Origin: Bryobacterales bacterium KBS 96
GTDB lineage: Bacteria; Acidobacteriota; Terriglobia; Bryobacterales; Bryobacteraceae
DNA: 64,000 nt
Assembly: GCA_000381625.1 (NCBI GenBank)
Contig: KB906767.1
Span: 6,533,672 to 6,597,671, forward strand
Reading direction: 5' to 3'
The notes under the pieces were generated by a model, which saw only the letters and a program-made list of their open reading frames with translations, was not told where the DNA came from and did not search any database. A program made the position numbers and the translations under genes. Shown one piece after another: positions 19,111-27,879 of this stretch. Position 1 is the stretch's first letter. Each line of letters starts with the position of its first letter.

Positions 19111-19986
19111 CTAGCAGGTGAACATTTGCAGCGACTGCGCAAGCGCTTCGGCTTTCTCCTCTGATAAACCGCGCCGCTGAGCAATCTCTAGAGTGCGCAA
19201 TCCCGCCGACGAATATAGGCCCGCAGTCTTCTGGCGTGCAGTTCGCAAGGCTGCCATGTGCGCACGCACCGTGGCGCTATCGCCCCGTTGGATGGGTCCC
19301 GTAAGCGCGAGATCGGGGCCCAGTCGCAAGACGTTCGCGGTTGTAGCGCGCACCAGCGGTGCAATTGCGCTAAGCGCGGCGGTTCGAGATAATCCTGCCT
19401 GTTCCAACAGTTCCAATGCCGCATCCACCAGCGTTGCCTGGTAATTGCACGCCATCACGGCCGCAGCATGATAAAGGGGCCAGCGGCGGGACTCGATCCG
19501 CAGGCACTTTCCATCGAGCAACTCGACCAACTCCTCAGCCCAGGAGACCGCTTCCGCATCTCCCGCTACGGCAAATGCCGAGCCTGGCAATGCTGCGACT
19601 CCTTCCACGGCGGTCGGAATTGTTTGCAGCGGGTGCAATACGCCAACGGAATTCCCGGCTTTCGAAAGCTCCGAAAGCGTTTCCGGTCCTTGGCTGCCGC
19701 AGGTATGAAGGACCGTTGCGCCTTGCAATCCCAAACCGGTAAGCTTCGATGCAACTTCCGGCAAGCCATCGTCAGAGACAGCAACTAGCAGGCGCTTCGC
19801 CTGCTTTGTGATCTCTTCCAACGACACTGGTGCGGCGCCAATCCAGGCGGCGGCAGTTTCCGCCGATTTCTTGCTGCGGCTGGCGATGACAACCGGAACG
19901 TCTCCGTGCTCCCGCAGCAATCTGCCGAGCGCCTGAGCCATGCGCCCGGCGCCGACGATGCCAACGGTTTCTGAGGTGATATTCAT
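19111..19986 (-). CDS. Rossmann-like/DUF2520 protein, candidate ketopantoate reductase
   Basis: This 291-residue protein has an N-terminal NAD(P)-binding fold (TVGIVGAGRMAQALGRLLRE, about 8-27; VIASRS as second-strand cofactor site) and a helical C-terminal half of the DUF2520 kind (RRWPLYHAAAVMACNYQATL, GPIQRGDSATVRAHMAAL). It is the first gene of the operon with panB, panC and panD. The pathway needs a ketopantoate reductase between PanB and PanC, and no panE or ilvC lies in the window. From memory, a PanE-unrelated reductase (PanG) described in Francisella shares this domain plan, so a ketopantoate reductase role is plausible but remains inference. Other substrates are possible. Confidence 0.8.
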   Translation of the reverse strand: MNITSETVGIVGAGRMAQALGRLLREHGDVPVVIASRSKKSAETAAAWIGAAPVSLEEITKQAKRLLVAVSDDGLPEVASKLTGLGLQGATVLHTCGSQGPETLSELSKAGNSVGVLHPLQTIPTAVEGVAALPGSAFAVAGDAEAVSWAEELVELLDGKCLRIESRRWPLYHAAAVMACNYQATLVDAALELLEQAGLSRTAALSAIAPLVRATTANVLRLGPDLALTGPIQRGDSATVRAHMAALRTARQKTAGLYSSAGLRTLEIAQRRGLSEEKAEALAQSLQMFTC

Positions 19987-20539
19987 GGAGGCGGGAACAG
20001 AATGAGCTTGCGTTACCCCGCCTGTGCGAAGCAGTGCAGCCTGCGAAGCGCCAAGCCCCGCTTCCGCTATTTTAATTCAACGCCTTCCGCGGAGCTTGTC
20101 TAAAGGGCTGTGGTCTTTTCCAACGTGGTCGCAAACCGAAAGGTCATATCTCCGTAGCCTTTCGCAGTATGTCGAAAAACTCTCGACAGGTCCGGGTAGT
20201 CGAAGACTTAGTACACGATTCAAACATCCGCTGGATCACCTTGGGCCCGACCAACTGCGCCGAACAAATAGCAAAGCCTATCGATGCAGCGCGCCAACGC
20301 TGTTTATCGAGTTGTTCTAGTAACTGTATACACGATTGGCTGCTTCGGGGCGAGTCCGTATTTGCTTCATCTACTAACGCCTGGATAATATACGCGCTGG
20401 CGGAAACTTTTACTGCCCAGAGCAAAATCCGCTTGAGCCAACCTCAAGCATGTCAACACCTCTCGTTCCGATCTCATTGTGGCCATGCCGTTGCTGCACC
20501 CTGCCAGATGGCATCGCCATGTAGCAAGGAGCAATACGA
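19987..20539. other. Intergenic region without a recognisable gene
   Basis: About 550 bases between the start of the divergent pantothenate operon and the DUF5818-like gene. Short open frames exist on both strands but have shadow-like composition and no ribosome-binding sites. The left end must hold the pantothenate operon promoter and the right end that of the downstream gene; no clear -35/-10 pair stands out. Confidence 0.5.
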
Positions 20540-20845
20540 ATGAAAATGACGAAACTTTGGGTAGCTTCAATGGCCGCAGCCATTGTACTGGCTGTCCCTC
20601 AACTTACCCCGACGTTGCAGGCGCAATCCGAGAATCAAACGCCTAGCGCTCAGCAAGACCAACAAAAGACGAAGACCTTCGTTGGAAAAGTCGTTAAGGC
20701 GAAAAATGGACAATACGCGCTGCTGACAGACGAGCAGGCGGGAAAAGGCGCCTACTTGGACGATCAGGAAAAAGCCAAACAATTCGAAGGTAAAAATGTC
20801 AAGGTAACCGGAGTCCTCGAACTGTCGAAAGACCCACGTCGTTAA
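20540..20845 (+). CDS. Small secreted DUF5818-like protein, probably frameshifted near its end
   Basis: The start is supported by AAGGA 9 bases upstream. The 101-residue product has a signal peptide (MKMTKLWVASMAAAIVLAVP, cleavage probably after LQAQ), a Gln-rich linker, then a beta-rich domain (TFVGKVVKAKNGQYALLTDE, KNVKVTGVLELS) resembling the small OB-like DUF5818 domain of Acidobacteria. The annotated stop gives SKDPRR; skipping one C in the GACCCAC run at 20831-20836 would instead read KDHVVNIELA and stop at 20861. The alternative end restores the hydrophobic last strand expected for the fold, so a one-base insertion is likely. The protein is periplasmic; its function is unknown. Confidence 0.7.
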   Translation: MKMTKLWVASMAAAIVLAVPQLTPTLQAQSENQTPSAQQDQQKTKTFVGKVVKAKNGQYALLTDEQAGKGAYLDDQEKAKQFEGKNVKVTGVLELSKDPRR

Positions 20846-20899
20846 CATTGAATTAGCATAAACAGCTAAGCCACTGAAAGTAACCTGCTGGATTGGTGC

Positions 20900-21105
20900 A
20901 ACCGGGGAGGTCGCACCAATCCACGGGAAGCCGCAACATTTTCACCATCTTGAAAGTCGCGGATTTGAGTTCACCTTTCCACAGTCATCCAGTCCGGAAA
21001 TGGGTCGCCTCCCTTCAGCTTTCCCGAAACGATGGCTTTCTTGGCGGCGTAAATCACCTGTTCATACAAAGACATGCCGGGCTCAAAGGTAAGCCGGAAT
21101 GGAAT
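20900..21105 (-). pseudogene. Relic of a GntR-family (YtrA-like) regulator
   Basis: Reading the minus strand from about 21102, PFRLTFEPGMSLYEQVIYAA and KKAIVSGKLKGGDPFP match the N-terminal helix-turn-helix start of short GntR regulators. The frame then runs into a stop at 20971 after DWMTVER, where the family would continue with the recognition helix. A shifted frame further on gives LKSATFKMVKMLRL, reminiscent of the next family block. No ATG with a ribosome-binding site precedes it. It lies just downstream of ligD in the same direction. The remnant is short, so the assignment is tentative. Confidence 0.5.
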
Positions 21106-21165
21106 CACAGCCGGACGCACGCTAATGAGGTGGTGCGCGAGCCGGTTTTCCACAGCGATCTGCCG

Positions 21166-23706
21166 TTACTGCAATTTCTTTAGTGCGGATTCGAGCCGCT
21201 GGCCGCCCGCGAGTACCGGCGCAAACAGGTCGCCTTCCTTGCGAAAGCGCGCCAATACGTTTTTGATCGTGAAATCCGCCGGATCGAGCCCCTGTTTGAC
21301 TTCGCTCCACTTCAACGGAGTTGAAACCGGAGCGCCATTATAAGCGCGCACAACGTAGGGAGCCGCGATGGTTTTACCGCTGCCGATCTGCTGCCAATCG
21401 AAATAAACGCGGCCTTGCTTGCGGCTGCCCACGCTTCGTGGGGCCGTGAACAGATCCGGACTTTTCTGGTTTGCCAAATGAAACAGGATCTCGGCAAAGC
21501 TGCGCGCCTGGTCGTAAGAATAGATCGGTTCGAGCGGAATGTAGACATGGAGACCATCTCCGCCGGTCGTCTTCGGATAGCCCTTGAGTCCCACGCGATT
21601 CAGGATGTCACGCACGATCTGAGCGGTCTCCACTACCCGGTTGAACGGGCAATGGAACGGGTCAAGATCGATCAATATCCAGTCGGGGTGTTTGAGAGAA
21701 CCGATACGGCTCATCCATGGGTTGTGGTCGATGCAGCCGAGGTTGACCAGGTAAATAAGCGAAGCGCGATTGTCGGCGACAGCGTAGTTGATTGTTTTCG
21801 GCGGATGACCTTCGTGAACGGGTTCCACCCTCAACCAATCCACGAAATGCTCGGACGCGTTCTTCTGAAAAAAGAATTTGTCGTCAATTCCATTCGGGTA
21901 ACGCTTCAACGACAGCGGGCGATTTTTCAAATGCGGCAGCAGCAACGGGGAGACTTCATCGTAAAAGTGCAAGAGATCGCGCTTGGTGTAGCCGTCTTTC
22001 GGAAAATACACTTTGTCCAGGTGCGTCAGCTTCAGCGTGTGTTCCCCAATTTCGACCACCGCTTCCTTGCCGCTTAGATCGAGAGCGGTCGGGTGATCCC
22101 GGGACGCGTCTTTCGATTGCAGCCGCTTCTTCGCAGTATCGCGGGGCGATTTCTGTTCGACCTCTCGTACAACCTCCGCCGGGCGTTTGTCTTCGCGAAG
22201 GCCCGCGAAAACCGGCGCTCGCAGCATGCCCTCGTTGGTCCATTCGAGAAATCGAACCTCGCAAACCAGTTCTGGCTCAACCCAGGTCACGCTTTTGATC
22301 CTGGGCTTGGGTGAAAGCGGGCAATGTTTGGTGATGAGAGGCTCGAGCTTCTGAAAAATAGCTTTTCGCTGCTTGGCGTCGAAACCGGTTCCCACCTGGC
22401 CCGCATGCTGCAGAGTCTTTCCCTTATTCACACCAAGTACGAGGGATCCGAAGTATTCTCGTTCCCCTTCCACGAACCCGGCGATCACAAATTCCTGTTG
22501 ATTTTGAACCTTCACTTTCAGCCAGCGCTTCGATCGCGCCGGTTCATAGGGGCTTCGCCGATCCTTGGCGAGGATTCCCTCAACGCCCATTCTTTGGACG
22601 GCTTTGAGAATCGTGTCCGTATCCGCGGCGAAATGCTGGGAATAGCGCACGACATCGTTCCATTCGACGCTCTTCTCCAGTAGATCCTTGCGTGTTTCAA
22701 GCGGCACGCCACGCAAGTCATATCCATCGAGGTACAGCAAATCGAACAGAAACAGGTGCGCGGGATTTGTCCGCTGCAGAATCTCGATGTTACGAGCGGT
22801 CGAGATGCGAGGCTGGATCAGCTCAAAGCGGGCGCGCCCCTGTTCGTCGAGCACGGCAATTTCGCCATCGACAATAGCTGTATCTGCCTGGATCAAAGAA
22901 GGCAAACTGGCGAGTTCGGGATACTGCTCTTCCGTGCGCTTCCCGTTTCGAGATTCGATCCGAAGCTTGCCGTTTTCAATAAAGCAGAGCGCGCGAACGC
23001 CATCCCACTTGATTTCGTAGAGCCATTGCTCGCCCGCGGGCGGCCCATCGACGAGGGTTGCGAGCATCGGTTTGATGCTTTTCGGCATGGCCGCTTTCTT
23101 CGATCCCGCAATATGCTCGGGGTCGATCGGAGCGTCGTTGGCCGCGATCTCCTCCTGGCTTCGCTTTGTTTTGACGCTCCAGGCGTGCTCTTCCGGAGTC
23201 CATCCCGGAACGGCATATTCATCGGGTTTCTTGATTAGCAGCCATTCATTGCCCTTTTCGCCGCGCTTCATCCGGACCAGCGCAAATGCGCCATGCAGTT
23301 TGCTGCCTTCGAGTGAAAATTTGAAATCGCCGCGTGCCAGTTGTTGCTCCGCCGGCGGATCGTCGAGCAGCGTATAGCGCCCGATGTCCCAGAGCATCAC
23401 GCTCCCGGCGCCATAGTTGCCGGCTGGAATATTGCCTTCGAATTCGGCATATTCCATCGGATGATCTTCCACTTTCATCGCCAGCGATTTGCGTGTCGAA
23501 TCGAGCGTGGGTCCCTTCGGAACGGCCCAACTTGCAAGCGCGCCATTGATTTCAAGCCTGAGGTCGTAATGTAAATGGGAAGCCCGGTGGCGCTGCACAC
23601 AGAAAAGGCCTCCCGTTACCGCTTTTGCCTTGGGACGGGATTTGCCAGGGGCCGGCTCGGGAGTTTTGTCGAATTTGCGCTTCTTGGCGTATTCGTCGAG
23701 CGGCAT
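21166..23706 (-). CDS. ligD: Multifunctional ATP-dependent DNA ligase D (non-homologous end joining)
   Basis: The 846 residues carry all three LigD modules in PE-LIG-POL order, as in Pseudomonas. The 3'-phosphoesterase domain is at about 30-165, with RASHLHYDLRLE holding the metal-binding His and Asp. The ATP-dependent ligase is at about 210-520, motif I YEIKWDGVRA with nucleotidyl Lys233. The primase-like polymerase is at about 555-846, with WILIDLDPF supplying the catalytic aspartates and TTGGDGLHVYIPL the nucleotide-binding block. It resects, fills and seals broken DNA ends with Ku as partner. No ku gene is found in this window. The gene stands alone, 55 bases downstream of the amidase gene. 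Confidence 0.97.
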   Translation of the reverse strand: MPLDEYAKKRKFDKTPEPAPGKSRPKAKAVTGGLFCVQRHRASHLHYDLRLEINGALASWAVPKGPTLDSTRKSLAMKVEDHPMEYAEFEGNIPAGNYGAGSVMLWDIGRYTLLDDPPAEQQLARGDFKFSLEGSKLHGAFALVRMKRGEKGNEWLLIKKPDEYAVPGWTPEEHAWSVKTKRSQEEIAANDAPIDPEHIAGSKKAAMPKSIKPMLATLVDGPPAGEQWLYEIKWDGVRALCFIENGKLRIESRNGKRTEEQYPELASLPSLIQADTAIVDGEIAVLDEQGRARFELIQPRISTARNIEILQRTNPAHLFLFDLLYLDGYDLRGVPLETRKDLLEKSVEWNDVVRYSQHFAADTDTILKAVQRMGVEGILAKDRRSPYEPARSKRWLKVKVQNQQEFVIAGFVEGEREYFGSLVLGVNKGKTLQHAGQVGTGFDAKQRKAIFQKLEPLITKHCPLSPKPRIKSVTWVEPELVCEVRFLEWTNEGMLRAPVFAGLREDKRPAEVVREVEQKSPRDTAKKRLQSKDASRDHPTALDLSGKEAVVEIGEHTLKLTHLDKVYFPKDGYTKRDLLHFYDEVSPLLLPHLKNRPLSLKRYPNGIDDKFFFQKNASEHFVDWLRVEPVHEGHPPKTINYAVADNRASLIYLVNLGCIDHNPWMSRIGSLKHPDWILIDLDPFHCPFNRVVETAQIVRDILNRVGLKGYPKTTGGDGLHVYIPLEPIYSYDQARSFAEILFHLANQKSPDLFTAPRSVGSRKQGRVYFDWQQIGSGKTIAAPYVVRAYNGAPVSTPLKWSEVKQGLDPADFTIKNVLARFRKEGDLFAPVLAGGQRLESALKKLQ

Positions 23707-23761
23707 GTTCGGATTTTACTAATAGATAGATGGCCCGGCGGCGCCGGTTGCATGTGTCCGG

Positions 23762-25210
23762 CTAAAAGAGCGGTTCTACTCCGGGCGGGGTAGGGAACGG
23801 ATCACGTGCGTTTTCAAGCTGCGTAGCCAGTTCGAGTAGCAATTCCTCATCATAAGGACGGCCCACCAGTTGTACGCCGCAAGGCAGGCCTTCCTCATCG
23901 AAGCCCATCGGCACGACCATGCCCGGCATGCCAAACAGATTGAACGGCGTCAGCGGCATCATGGCCTCGAACAGGCCAATTTCCTTGCCGGGAGTCTTCC
24001 ACCGGCGCGTCCGATGCGGAAAGGCTGTCACTCCGCAGGCAGGCAGCAGAAGCACGCGATGGATTTCCATCTGCCGCAGAAGCTTGGCGCGCATGCTGTC
24101 GCGTTCGGCGAGATTGTTTAGAACTGTTTCGACGGTCGGCTCAGGTTCGTCGATCGCTCGTTTCAGAAGTTCCATTCCGGTCCAGTGGAGCTGATCTTCT
24201 TTGCCCAAAAGGCTTTCTTTCGTCATTCGCGAATGGATCTGGCCGAAGAAAAACCACCAGAGATTCGGCGCCCGATCCACCTCGGCCGGCCGGAAGCTTT
24301 CAACCGCGAAACCCAACTCCGCCAGCAGCGTCTCGGCTTTCACTGTGGCATCCGCCATCGCTGCCATTACTGGAACGTCAAGCCAGCCGGGCATTATGCC
24401 GATTCTGAGCCGCTTGTTCTTCCACGGCGACAGGTCCGGCGCCCGCAGCGGTATAGGAGTTGAGAACGGATCGGCCGGGTCGAATCGTGCAAGAATTTCG
24501 AAAAGGATTCTGACGTCCTCCGCCGTTCGCGCCATCGGGCCGATGACGCCGAGCAGGCCGCCAGGATGCACGATCGGCGGAACGTGTCCCGCCCCCGAAA
24601 TGCGTCCCGGCGTCGGTTTTAATCCTGCGATGCCGCAACAGTGAGCGGGAAAACGGACCGAGCCGCCGCCATCGCTGCCCATCCCGCCCGCGGAGCAAAA
24701 AGTGGCGATTGCCGCCGCCTCGCCACCGCTCGATCCGCCCGCCGTTCTGCTCTCGTCCCAGGGATTGTTCGTCCTTCCGATAATGCGGTTATCCGTTTCG
24801 TAATTCATCAGGAACTCAGGACAACTGGTCTTCCCGATGATGATCGCTCCAGCGTCACGCAACAGGCGGACGGATGTGGCGTCGTCGGCCGGCCGCAGTT
24901 CCCGGTTAAGCAGGCTGCCGCAGTGTGTCGGGCTACCCGTGACATCGAGGCTGTCCTTGATCGTTAGCGGAATGCCTTCGAGTGGCCTCGCATTCTTCTG
25001 ATAAATCCGCTGTTCAGCTATGCGCGCTTCAGCCAGAGCTTTCTCAAAGAATGTTTCGATGAATGCGTTCATCGACGGATTCTTTTTGTCGATCTGTTGA
25101 ATCGTCCGGACAATCAACTCGACCGGGGAGATATCTCCGGACGATATCTTCTGCTGCATCTCGGCGAGAGTCACAAGCCTAGAATAACCGCCGGTTTTTA
25201 CGGCCGGCAT
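23762..25210 (-). CDS. Amidase signature family hydrolase
   Basis: This 482-residue enzyme has the full amidase-signature triad: Lys85 (IPLTIKDSLD), Ser160 in GGSSGG and nucleophile Ser184 in GSDGGGSVRFPA. Members hydrolyse carboxylic amides or act as GatA in tRNA-dependent amidation. No gatB or gatC lies beside it, and the C-terminal region (PACGVTAFPHR, FNLFGMPGMVVPMGFDEEGL) matches stand-alone amidases, so a catabolic amide hydrolase is more likely than GatA. No signal peptide is visible. It is the first of two minus-strand genes followed by ligD; a functional link is not apparent. Confidence 0.9.
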   Translation of the reverse strand: MPAVKTGGYSRLVTLAEMQQKISSGDISPVELIVRTIQQIDKKNPSMNAFIETFFEKALAEARIAEQRIYQKNARPLEGIPLTIKDSLDVTGSPTHCGSLLNRELRPADDATSVRLLRDAGAIIIGKTSCPEFLMNYETDNRIIGRTNNPWDESRTAGGSSGGEAAAIATFCSAGGMGSDGGGSVRFPAHCCGIAGLKPTPGRISGAGHVPPIVHPGGLLGVIGPMARTAEDVRILFEILARFDPADPFSTPIPLRAPDLSPWKNKRLRIGIMPGWLDVPVMAAMADATVKAETLLAELGFAVESFRPAEVDRAPNLWWFFFGQIHSRMTKESLLGKEDQLHWTGMELLKRAIDEPEPTVETVLNNLAERDSMRAKLLRQMEIHRVLLLPACGVTAFPHRTRRWKTPGKEIGLFEAMMPLTPFNLFGMPGMVVPMGFDEEGLPCGVQLVGRPYDEELLLELATQLENARDPFPTPPGVEPLF

Positions 25211-25265
25211 GGGCTAGCTTAGATGGCTGAAGGTTTGCTAGGATTCCCGCCAGAGAGGGTTTCAG

Positions 25266-26132
25266 ATGAAAATACAATTCCGATTGGCGATAGTGGCGCT
25301 TGCTACTGCTGGCTGTTTGCTTGCTGACGTAAGCTATCAGGAAACAGTGCAGTATACCGGGGGAAGCCTCATCGACATGATGCGTGGCATGAGCAATAGC
25401 CCAATGGGCAAACTGATGGGCGGCCGGCTGTCGAAAGGGTTAAAGGATCAGACTTCGAAGGTCTATCTGAAAGGCAACAAGCTGGCGCGCATCGGCGAGG
25501 ATTCTTCAACACTCATCGATTTGGATGCCGGGACCATGACGACCATCGATAATGAACATCGCTCGTACACGGTAATGAGCTTCGATGATATGAATCGTCA
25601 AATGCAGGAAATGCGGCAAAAGATGAACAAACGCGGCGGCAGCGCCGACCTGAAGTTTAACGCGAAGGTCGACGCGACGGGAAACACTCGCGAAATCGAC
25701 GGCAACACCGCGAAGGAATACATCCTGACGGTTACGGCCGAAGGTCAGGAGGGCGCCGGAATGAGTGTCCGTTCGGATATGTGGGCCGTTCCCTCCGAAC
25801 CGGGCACGGACGAACTGCGCGATTTCCATAAACGGCTATCGGAGAAGCTGAACTATGCTTTCGGAGGTGGTATGAACCCGATGATGGGCAATGCCGGCCA
25901 GGGCTTGTCCGAGTTACAGAAGGAAACCACAAAGCTGGAGGGGTATCCGGTTCTGCAGGACACGGCAGTAAGCGGCGTACAATCGCCGATGATGGGGCGG
26001 AACGGCAGCGGCGATTCAAATGGCCCGTTTATAACGATGAAAACGCAATCGAGCAATTTCTCGGCTGGACCTGTCGAGGCAGCAGTTTTCCAAATTCCTT
26101 CCGATTACAAAGAGCACAAAGCGCGTCATTGA
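25266..26132 (+). CDS. Secreted DUF4412-like protein
   Basis: This 288-residue protein begins with a signal sequence (MKIQFRLAIVALATAGCLLA). ATAGC could be a lipobox, but cleavage after LLA is equally possible. The mature part is beta-rich with Met- and Gly-rich stretches (SLIDMMRGMSNSPMGKLMGG, MNRQMQEMRQKMNKRGGSAD) and an outer-membrane-carrier-like pattern (KVYLKGNKLARIGEDSSTLI, LDAGTMTTIDNEHRSYTVM), which resembles DUF4412. Such proteins are periplasmic and of unknown role; the repeated Met clusters might bind metal, but that is speculation. It is transcribed alone, opposite to the amidase gene. Confidence 0.65.
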   Translation: MKIQFRLAIVALATAGCLLADVSYQETVQYTGGSLIDMMRGMSNSPMGKLMGGRLSKGLKDQTSKVYLKGNKLARIGEDSSTLIDLDAGTMTTIDNEHRSYTVMSFDDMNRQMQEMRQKMNKRGGSADLKFNAKVDATGNTREIDGNTAKEYILTVTAEGQEGAGMSVRSDMWAVPSEPGTDELRDFHKRLSEKLNYAFGGGMNPMMGNAGQGLSELQKETTKLEGYPVLQDTAVSGVQSPMMGRNGSGDSNGPFITMKTQSSNFSAGPVEAAVFQIPSDYKEHKARH

Positions 26133-26446
26133 AGCGCGGCCTCGATCCAGGTGCGCGGCTCGACGACGCGGGACCGCGCACCGAAAGCATCCCATCCTAT
26201 TGCAGTATCCCTACGTTCGGCTATTCGGCGCTCCCGTCTCGCTATTCGGTCAGTATGTCTATCGGATTTTGCCTAGCAGTCTTGGTACCTATCCGCTATT
26301 TTCGGTTGCACTTGTAAGATTCCGTATAAATGTAGAGTCGGTACTGCCTGCACACGGCGAAACCTCGGTACTGGAGCGGATTGTTCGGCCGGCGAATATC
26401 CCGTAAACTCGACTCAAATTCTTAATGAATTTCGGAGGAGAGGGAA
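26133..26446. other. Leader region of the HPr-kinase/PqqD/nucleotidyltransferase operon
   Basis: About 310 bases without a convincing gene. A TATAAA at 26325-26330 is a possible -10 element, but the nearest -35-like TTGCAC is only 13 bases upstream, so the promoter is uncertain. A strong GGAGGAG at about 26432-26438 serves the GTG start at 26447. Two short open frames have no ribosome-binding site or precursor-peptide character. Confidence 0.45.
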
Positions 26447-27358
26447 GTGAAAGCCGGTAATTCCAGTAGGCCAGGCAAAGCCTCGGGGATTTTAAACAGT
26501 GGGTGCACGATTCCGGGAGTCAACCTGCCGAATGGCTGCTCGAATTCCGGCTTTGCCCTTTCGTCTTATGGTGTGCGGATCGCGATTGAAACAAACGAGC
26601 CGGGAATCCTGAAGCGAATACCGGAAGATCTGCTTCCAGGCGCTACAATGGCTGGCTCACGCAAAGCCGACGTCCGGTTCTTCATTTCGCGAGACGACGA
26701 ACACGCCAAGGGCTTTGCCCTATATGAAGACCGCCGGCCGATTGCCCACGCCCGCTCTTTGCCGCAGTTGCTGGTGACGTTAGAAGCGGCTGCGCAGCAC
26801 GCGGTAGCCCGGCTCTGCCGGAAGCACGTATTTATTCACGCCGGCGTGGTTCGGTGGAAAGGCCGTGCGATTATTCTCCCGGGTCGAAGCTTCAGCGGGA
26901 AGAGTACCCTTGTGCTGGCTTTAGTACGAGTAGGCGCTACCTATTACTCGGACGAGTTCGCCGTCGTTGACACAAAAGGCCGCATTCATCCCTTCTCGAG
27001 ACGGCCCCACGTGCGGACGGCCTCGGGTCAAAAGCTTAGAAGAAAGTTGCAAGCGGCTTCACCGGATACCGGTGGCAAATTACCAGCGGTGGCGGAGTGT
27101 ACGGTTGCCGTTTGCAAATACAAACCTTGCGGCCGGTGGAAACCGCGATCGATGACGAAAGGGGAGACTCTCCTGGAATTAATGGGCAACACCGTCGTCG
27201 CGCGGACGCGCCCGGAGGATTCGTTGAAAATTCTCGCGAAGCTTGTCAGGAAATCGACGGCATTTAAAACAGTACGTGGCGATGTCGGCGAATCCGCACG
27301 GGCGCTGCTGATGCACGTGAACAGCAGGACGCCTGGAATGAAAGGAACTAGACTATGA
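26447..27358 (+). CDS. HPr-kinase-like protein (peptide or protein serine kinase candidate)
   Basis: The GTG start at 26447 is chosen because GGAGGAG lies about 10 bases upstream. The 303-residue product matches the HprK-type C-terminal kinase fold: KHVFIHAGVVRWKGRAIILP, P-loop GRSFSGKST (146-154) and the acidic YYSDE (166-170). The HPr-binding N-terminal domain of true HprK is absent. Stand-alone kinases of this type occur beside PqqD-like proteins, including paeninodin-type lasso peptide clusters, where the kinase phosphorylates the precursor peptide. Its stop overlaps the PqqD start as ATGA, so the two are translationally coupled. Residues 1-40 are Gly- and Ser-rich and unassigned. Phosphorylation of a peptide substrate is inference. 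Confidence 0.82.
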   Translation: MKAGNSSRPGKASGILNSGCTIPGVNLPNGCSNSGFALSSYGVRIAIETNEPGILKRIPEDLLPGATMAGSRKADVRFFISRDDEHAKGFALYEDRRPIAHARSLPQLLVTLEAAAQHAVARLCRKHVFIHAGVVRWKGRAIILPGRSFSGKSTLVLALVRVGATYYSDEFAVVDTKGRIHPFSRRPHVRTASGQKLRRKLQAASPDTGGKLPAVAECTVAVCKYKPCGRWKPRSMTKGETLLELMGNTVVARTRPEDSLKILAKLVRKSTAFKTVRGDVGESARALLMHVNSRTPGMKGTRL

Positions 27359-27879
27359 AACCGTTAGCACGTAAAAAAGATATCATCGTCGAGGAATTAC
27401 CGGGAGAAACGGTAATTTTCGATAAGAAGAATAACAAAGTGCATTGCTTGAATTCGATCGCTCTCACCGTGTGGGCGAACGCAAACGGCAAGCGCTCAAT
27501 TGCCGATCTTGCAAAGATCGTGGCGGCGGAGTCGGATTGTCCCTGCGACGACGCTGTAATCGAGTCGGCAGTTCACCAATTGGCTGAGGCGGAACTCATC
27601 GAAGAAACGAGTACCGAGAAACTGCTCTCCCGGCGCGATGTGGGACGTAAACTGGCGTTGGCCGGCTCCTGTGCCGCCCTGGTCGCTACTATAGTGGCCC
27701 CCACTCCCGCGAAGGCATCGTCCCAGGATCCAACCGGCTGGCATACGGCTCACCGCAGTGATGGTTGGTTTTGGCCGGAACCAACCGCGTTCAATGGCGC
27801 TGGCAAAGGCTCGCCTAAATACCAGTTCGGAAATCGCCGGACGAAGCGCCACCACGTTCCAAATCTTCGGAACAGCTAA
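27355..27879 (+). CDS. PqqD-domain protein with Tat-like signal and 53-residue tail
   Basis: Residues 1-90 are a PqqD/RRE domain (GETVIFDKKNNKVHCLNSIA, LTVWANANGKRSIADLAKIV, HQLAEAELIEE), the winged-helix fold that binds leader peptides for modifying enzymes. Unusually it continues with SRRDVGRKLALAGSCAALVA (92-111), a Tat-like twin-arginine segment with a hydrophobic core and an AKA cleavage site near 119-121, then a tail rich in Trp, His, Gly and basic residues (WHTAHRSDGWFWPEP, KRHHVPNLRNS) ending in Ser174. The tail could be an exported or modified product carried in cis by its own recognition domain, or merely a membrane anchor. AGGA precedes the start. The stop shares one base with the next start (TAATG). 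Confidence 0.83.
   Translation: MKPLARKKDIIVEELPGETVIFDKKNNKVHCLNSIALTVWANANGKRSIADLAKIVAAESDCPCDDAVIESAVHQLAEAELIEETSTEKLLSRRDVGRKLALAGSCAALVATIVAPTPAKASSQDPTGWHTAHRSDGWFWPEPTAFNGAGKGSPKYQFGNRRTKRHHVPNLRNS

Noticed and set aside
26129-26406. Two short plus-strand frames that could be precursor peptides for the kinase/PqqD operon
   Set aside because: They begin with TTG, lack ribosome-binding sites, overlap one another in different frames and show no leader/core pattern.
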